Source: Candidatus Omnitrophota bacterium (GTDB lineage Bacteria > Omnitrophota > Gorgyraeia > Gygaellales > Profunditerraquicolaceae). Taken from it: a stretch of 8,143 nucleotides of DNA. Positions 6,588-8,143 of the stretch are shown here, piece after piece. The notes under the pieces are model-generated. The model ran no database searches. It was not told where the DNA came from and saw nothing but the letters and a program-made list of their open reading frames with translations. The stretch lies in the NCBI GenBank assembly GCA_028714055.1, contig JAQTNB010000044.1, forward strand, positions 1 to 8,143, in the 5' to 3' direction. The position numbers were made by a program, and so were the translations under genes. Every line of letters starts with the position of its first letter. The first letter of the stretch is position 1.

Positions 6588-7004
6588 ATGATGATCGAGA
6601 TGGAATTGAACAAGATCGTAATCGACGAAAAAAGGCACGACCAGCTGATCGTGCTGAAAGAAAAGGGAGGGGAGCGCCTCCTTCCGATCGTCATCGGCCT
6701 TGCCGAGGCGTCCGCGATAAAGCTTAAGATCAGCGGCTTTGTGCCGCCGCGGCCGCTGACCCACGATTTATTTTACTCGGCCCTGGAGAACCTCGACGCG
6801 AAGGTGGAGAAGATCGTCATCAACAAGCTCGAAGAGAACACCTTTCATGCCGAGCTTTTTATCAGGACCACTTCGGGAACAACCAAGGTCATCGATGCGC
6901 GCCCTTCCGACAGCATCGACCTGGCCGTCCGCGGCCGCTCGCCTATTTTTGTGGAAGAAGAAGTGATCAAAAAGTCGGAAACCTTCGATAAGCATAAATG
7001 GTAA
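6588..7004 (+). CDS. Bifunctional nuclease family protein (DUF151)
   Basis: The 138-residue product matches the BFN/DUF151 family. Its motifs in order are the N-terminal MEL..IVID strand, LPIVIGLAEASAI, PPRPLTHDLFYSAL (R55, H59, D60), TFHAEL, and the signature IDARPSDSIDLAVRG (D103 to S109), ending with a short PIFVEEEVI strand. A plant member has reported RNase and DNase activity, and bacterial members are structurally known (Thermotoga TM0160), but the cellular role in bacteria is poorly defined. The start could be 6588, 6591 or 6600; the family usually begins a few residues before the first strand, so 6588 or 6591 fits. AGAGG at 6571-6575 is a possible though distant ribosome binding site. 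The gene lies 23 bp after nrdR and overlaps the following phosphoesterase by 7 bp. Confidence 0.9.
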   Translation: MMIEMELNKIVIDEKRHDQLIVLKEKGGERLLPIVIGLAEASAIKLKISGFVPPRPLTHDLFYSALENLDAKVEKIVINKLEENTFHAELFIRTTSGTTKVIDARPSDSIDLAVRGRSPIFVEEEVIKKSETFDKHKW

Positions 7005-7471
7005 TAGGCGCGCTCTCGGATACCCACGATAACCTCCCCCTGATAGAAAAGGCAGTCGGTTTCTTCAATAAAAAGAAGGTCGCGTTTGTGCTCCATGCCG
7101 GGGATTTTGTCTCTCCTTTTACAATACCGAAGCTCAAGGCCCTGCGCTGCCCCTGGCAGGGGGTCTTCGGCAATAATGACGGCGAAAAGCACGGCCTCAG
7201 CAAGGCTTCCGGCGGACTGATCCGCGAGGGGCCGATCAAACTTGCGCTTTCCGGGCGCACGGTCGTGCTCGTCCATGATAAAGCAAGCCTTGGCAGGCGC
7301 GCGATCAAGGCAGGCGTCTTGATCTTCGGCCATACCCATGAAGCCGGCATAGAAAAGCGGGGAAACCTGCTCCTGGTGAACCCGGGAGAGTGCAGCGGGT
7401 GGCTCACGGGAAAATCCAGCGTGGCGCTCATTGACCTTGAACGCCTGTCGGCGAAGGTCTTCCGTCTATGA
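6998..7471 (+). CDS. Metallophosphoesterase, YfcE/MJ0936 family (putative phosphodiesterase)
   Basis: The 157-residue product is a short calcineurin-like metallophosphoesterase. The metal-binding motifs are all in order: SDTH (D8, H10), HAGD (D36), GNND (N59, with N60 and D61 following), LVHD (H93) and GHTH (H112, H114), followed by the LLVNPGE segment typical of YfcE-type proteins. Family members hydrolyse bis-p-nitrophenyl phosphate in vitro, but physiological substrates are generally unknown. The H93 region usually reads HGH or HGx; here it is HDK, keeping the metal-binding His but changing its neighbours. The ATG at 6998 lies in the end of the DUF151 gene (7-bp overlap), and its stop overlaps the next start as ATGA, so it is translated as part of the same unit. 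The two neighbouring nucleic-acid or nucleotide enzymes hint at a nucleotide-related substrate, but that is only an inference. Confidence 0.92.
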   Translation: MVIGALSDTHDNLPLIEKAVGFFNKKKVAFVLHAGDFVSPFTIPKLKALRCPWQGVFGNNDGEKHGLSKASGGLIREGPIKLALSGRTVVLVHDKASLGRRAIKAGVLIFGHTHEAGIEKRGNLLLVNPGECSGWLTGKSSVALIDLERLSAKVFRL

Positions 7472-8143
7472 CCAAAGCGATGAAGGCCCCACGTTTGAAC
7501 ACTGATTTCCTGCGGATACTTAAGGCGGTGCGCGCCTGTGCCGAGCAGGAAGGCATAGTTTTATATCTGGTCGGGGGGATACTGAGGGACGCCTTCCTCA
7601 AAAGGGTGCGGGAGCAGCCTGATTTTGATTTCTGCCTTAAAAGCGGCGCGATCGCTTTTGGGCGCAAGGCCGCCCGGGTATTAAGGTGCGGCTTTGTCGT
7701 CCTGGATGAAGAGCACGGGGCCTGCCGCCTGGTTACCAGGCTTGGAGATTCTTCCTGCACGCTGGATTTCACGGATTTTAAAGGGGCAAGTATTCAGGAA
7801 GACCTTTTGCACCGGGATTTCACGGTGAATACGCTTGCCGTCGAGCTGGGGGACCTGCTTAAACATAAAGGGGACCTTTCCCGGGCAACGCTCCTGGATC
7901 TTTACGGAGGGCTCAAAGACCTCAAAGGCCGCCTGGTGCGCATGACACAGGCCCAAGCCTTTGACGAGGACCCTTTGAGGATCATGCGTGCTTTCAGCCT
8001 GGCCGCGCTCTTCGGTTTCAGGATAGACAAGGAGGCCCTGCGGCTGATAAAAGCGAAAAAAGAAAAGCTCCTGTCTGTTTCGGGAGAACGCATACGGGAT
8101 GAGCTTTTTAAGGTCTTTGACCGGCCCGATGCGTACGCATACC
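7468..8143 (+). CDS. tRNA nucleotidyltransferase / poly(A) polymerase family protein (class II), C-terminus cut by window edge
   Basis: The frame stays open from the ATGA overlap at 7468 to the right edge, giving 225 residues. The start at 7468 is supported by the overlap and AAGG at 7454-7457; a second ATG at 7480 is possible. The class II nucleotidyltransferase head is clear: LVGGILRDAFL (35-44), the metal-binding PDFDF (Asp52, Asp54), LHRDFTVNTLA (114-123, motif B), LYGGLKDL, and FDEDPLRIMRAF with the EDxxR nucleotide-recognition motif (Glu167, Asp168, Arg171), followed by the neck-domain start. Such enzymes add CCA, only CC or only A to tRNA 3' ends, or poly(A) to RNA. The sequence seen cannot settle which. 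Motif B usually reads RRD; here it is HRD. The body and tail domains lie beyond the edge. Confidence 0.9.
   Translation, partial: MTKAMKAPRLNTDFLRILKAVRACAEQEGIVLYLVGGILRDAFLKRVREQPDFDFCLKSGAIAFGRKAARVLRCGFVVLDEEHGACRLVTRLGDSSCTLDFTDFKGASIQEDLLHRDFTVNTLAVELGDLLKHKGDLSRATLLDLYGGLKDLKGRLVRMTQAQAFDEDPLRIMRAFSLAALFGFRIDKEALRLIKAKKEKLLSVSGERIRDELFKVFDRPDAYAY

Noticed and set aside
8129..8140. 12-bp perfect palindrome ATGCGTACGCAT
   Set aside because: It is inside the open frame of the nucleotidyltransferase, occurs once as a perfect copy, and a single palindrome of this length in about 8 kb is weak evidence for an operator.

Overview
This window is a stretch of bacterial chromosome in which everything I can support lies on the + strand and is packed head to tail. 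Twelve genes are visible. The first (purM) is cut by the left edge and the last (a tRNA nucleotidyltransferase/poly(A) polymerase family gene) by the right edge. Five junctions are 4-bp ATGA stop/start overlaps, one is a 7-bp overlap, and no gap exceeds 26 bp. I see no internal promoter, terminator, RNA gene, mobile element, CRISPR array or long repeat. The layout reads as part of one long polycistronic unit of housekeeping genes.

Layout: (1) 1-2790 holds purine biosynthesis, purM (3' end), purD and purE, with an unrecognised exported protein carrying a C-terminal zinc-ribbon-like motif between purM and purD. (2) 2787-5565 holds a fused TsaC/YrdC-type threonylcarbamoyl-AMP synthase plus low-molecular-weight phosphatase, then rpiB and glyA. 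This matches the order ywlC-ywlE-rpiB-glyA of Bacillus, with the first two joined into one protein. (3) 5570-6564 holds a dCMP deaminase (ComEB type) and nrdR, the regulator of ribonucleotide reductase genes. (4) 6588-8143 holds a DUF151 bifunctional-nuclease family protein, a YfcE/MJ0936-type metallophosphoesterase and the truncated nucleotidyltransferase.

The genes make metabolic sense together (inference). RpiB supplies ribose 5-phosphate for PRPP. GlyA makes glycine, a direct substrate of PurD, and methylene-tetrahydrofolate for purine and thymidylate synthesis. dCMP deaminase makes dUMP for thymidylate. NrdR senses (d)ATP and controls dNTP supply. The TsaC domain (t6A37) and the terminal nucleotidyltransferase (3' CCA) are tRNA-maturation functions.

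The organism is a bacterium with moderately high G+C, probably Gram-negative. Gene content and the fused TsaC-phosphatase suggest an uncultured lineage such as Omnitrophota or a relative, but there is no phylogenetic marker here that I can score, so this is a guess. I found no clearly novel defence or mobile system. The most interesting points are the exported zinc-ribbon protein inside the pur cluster, the TsaC-phosphatase fusion, and a PurE whose active-site loop lacks the usual class I histidine.
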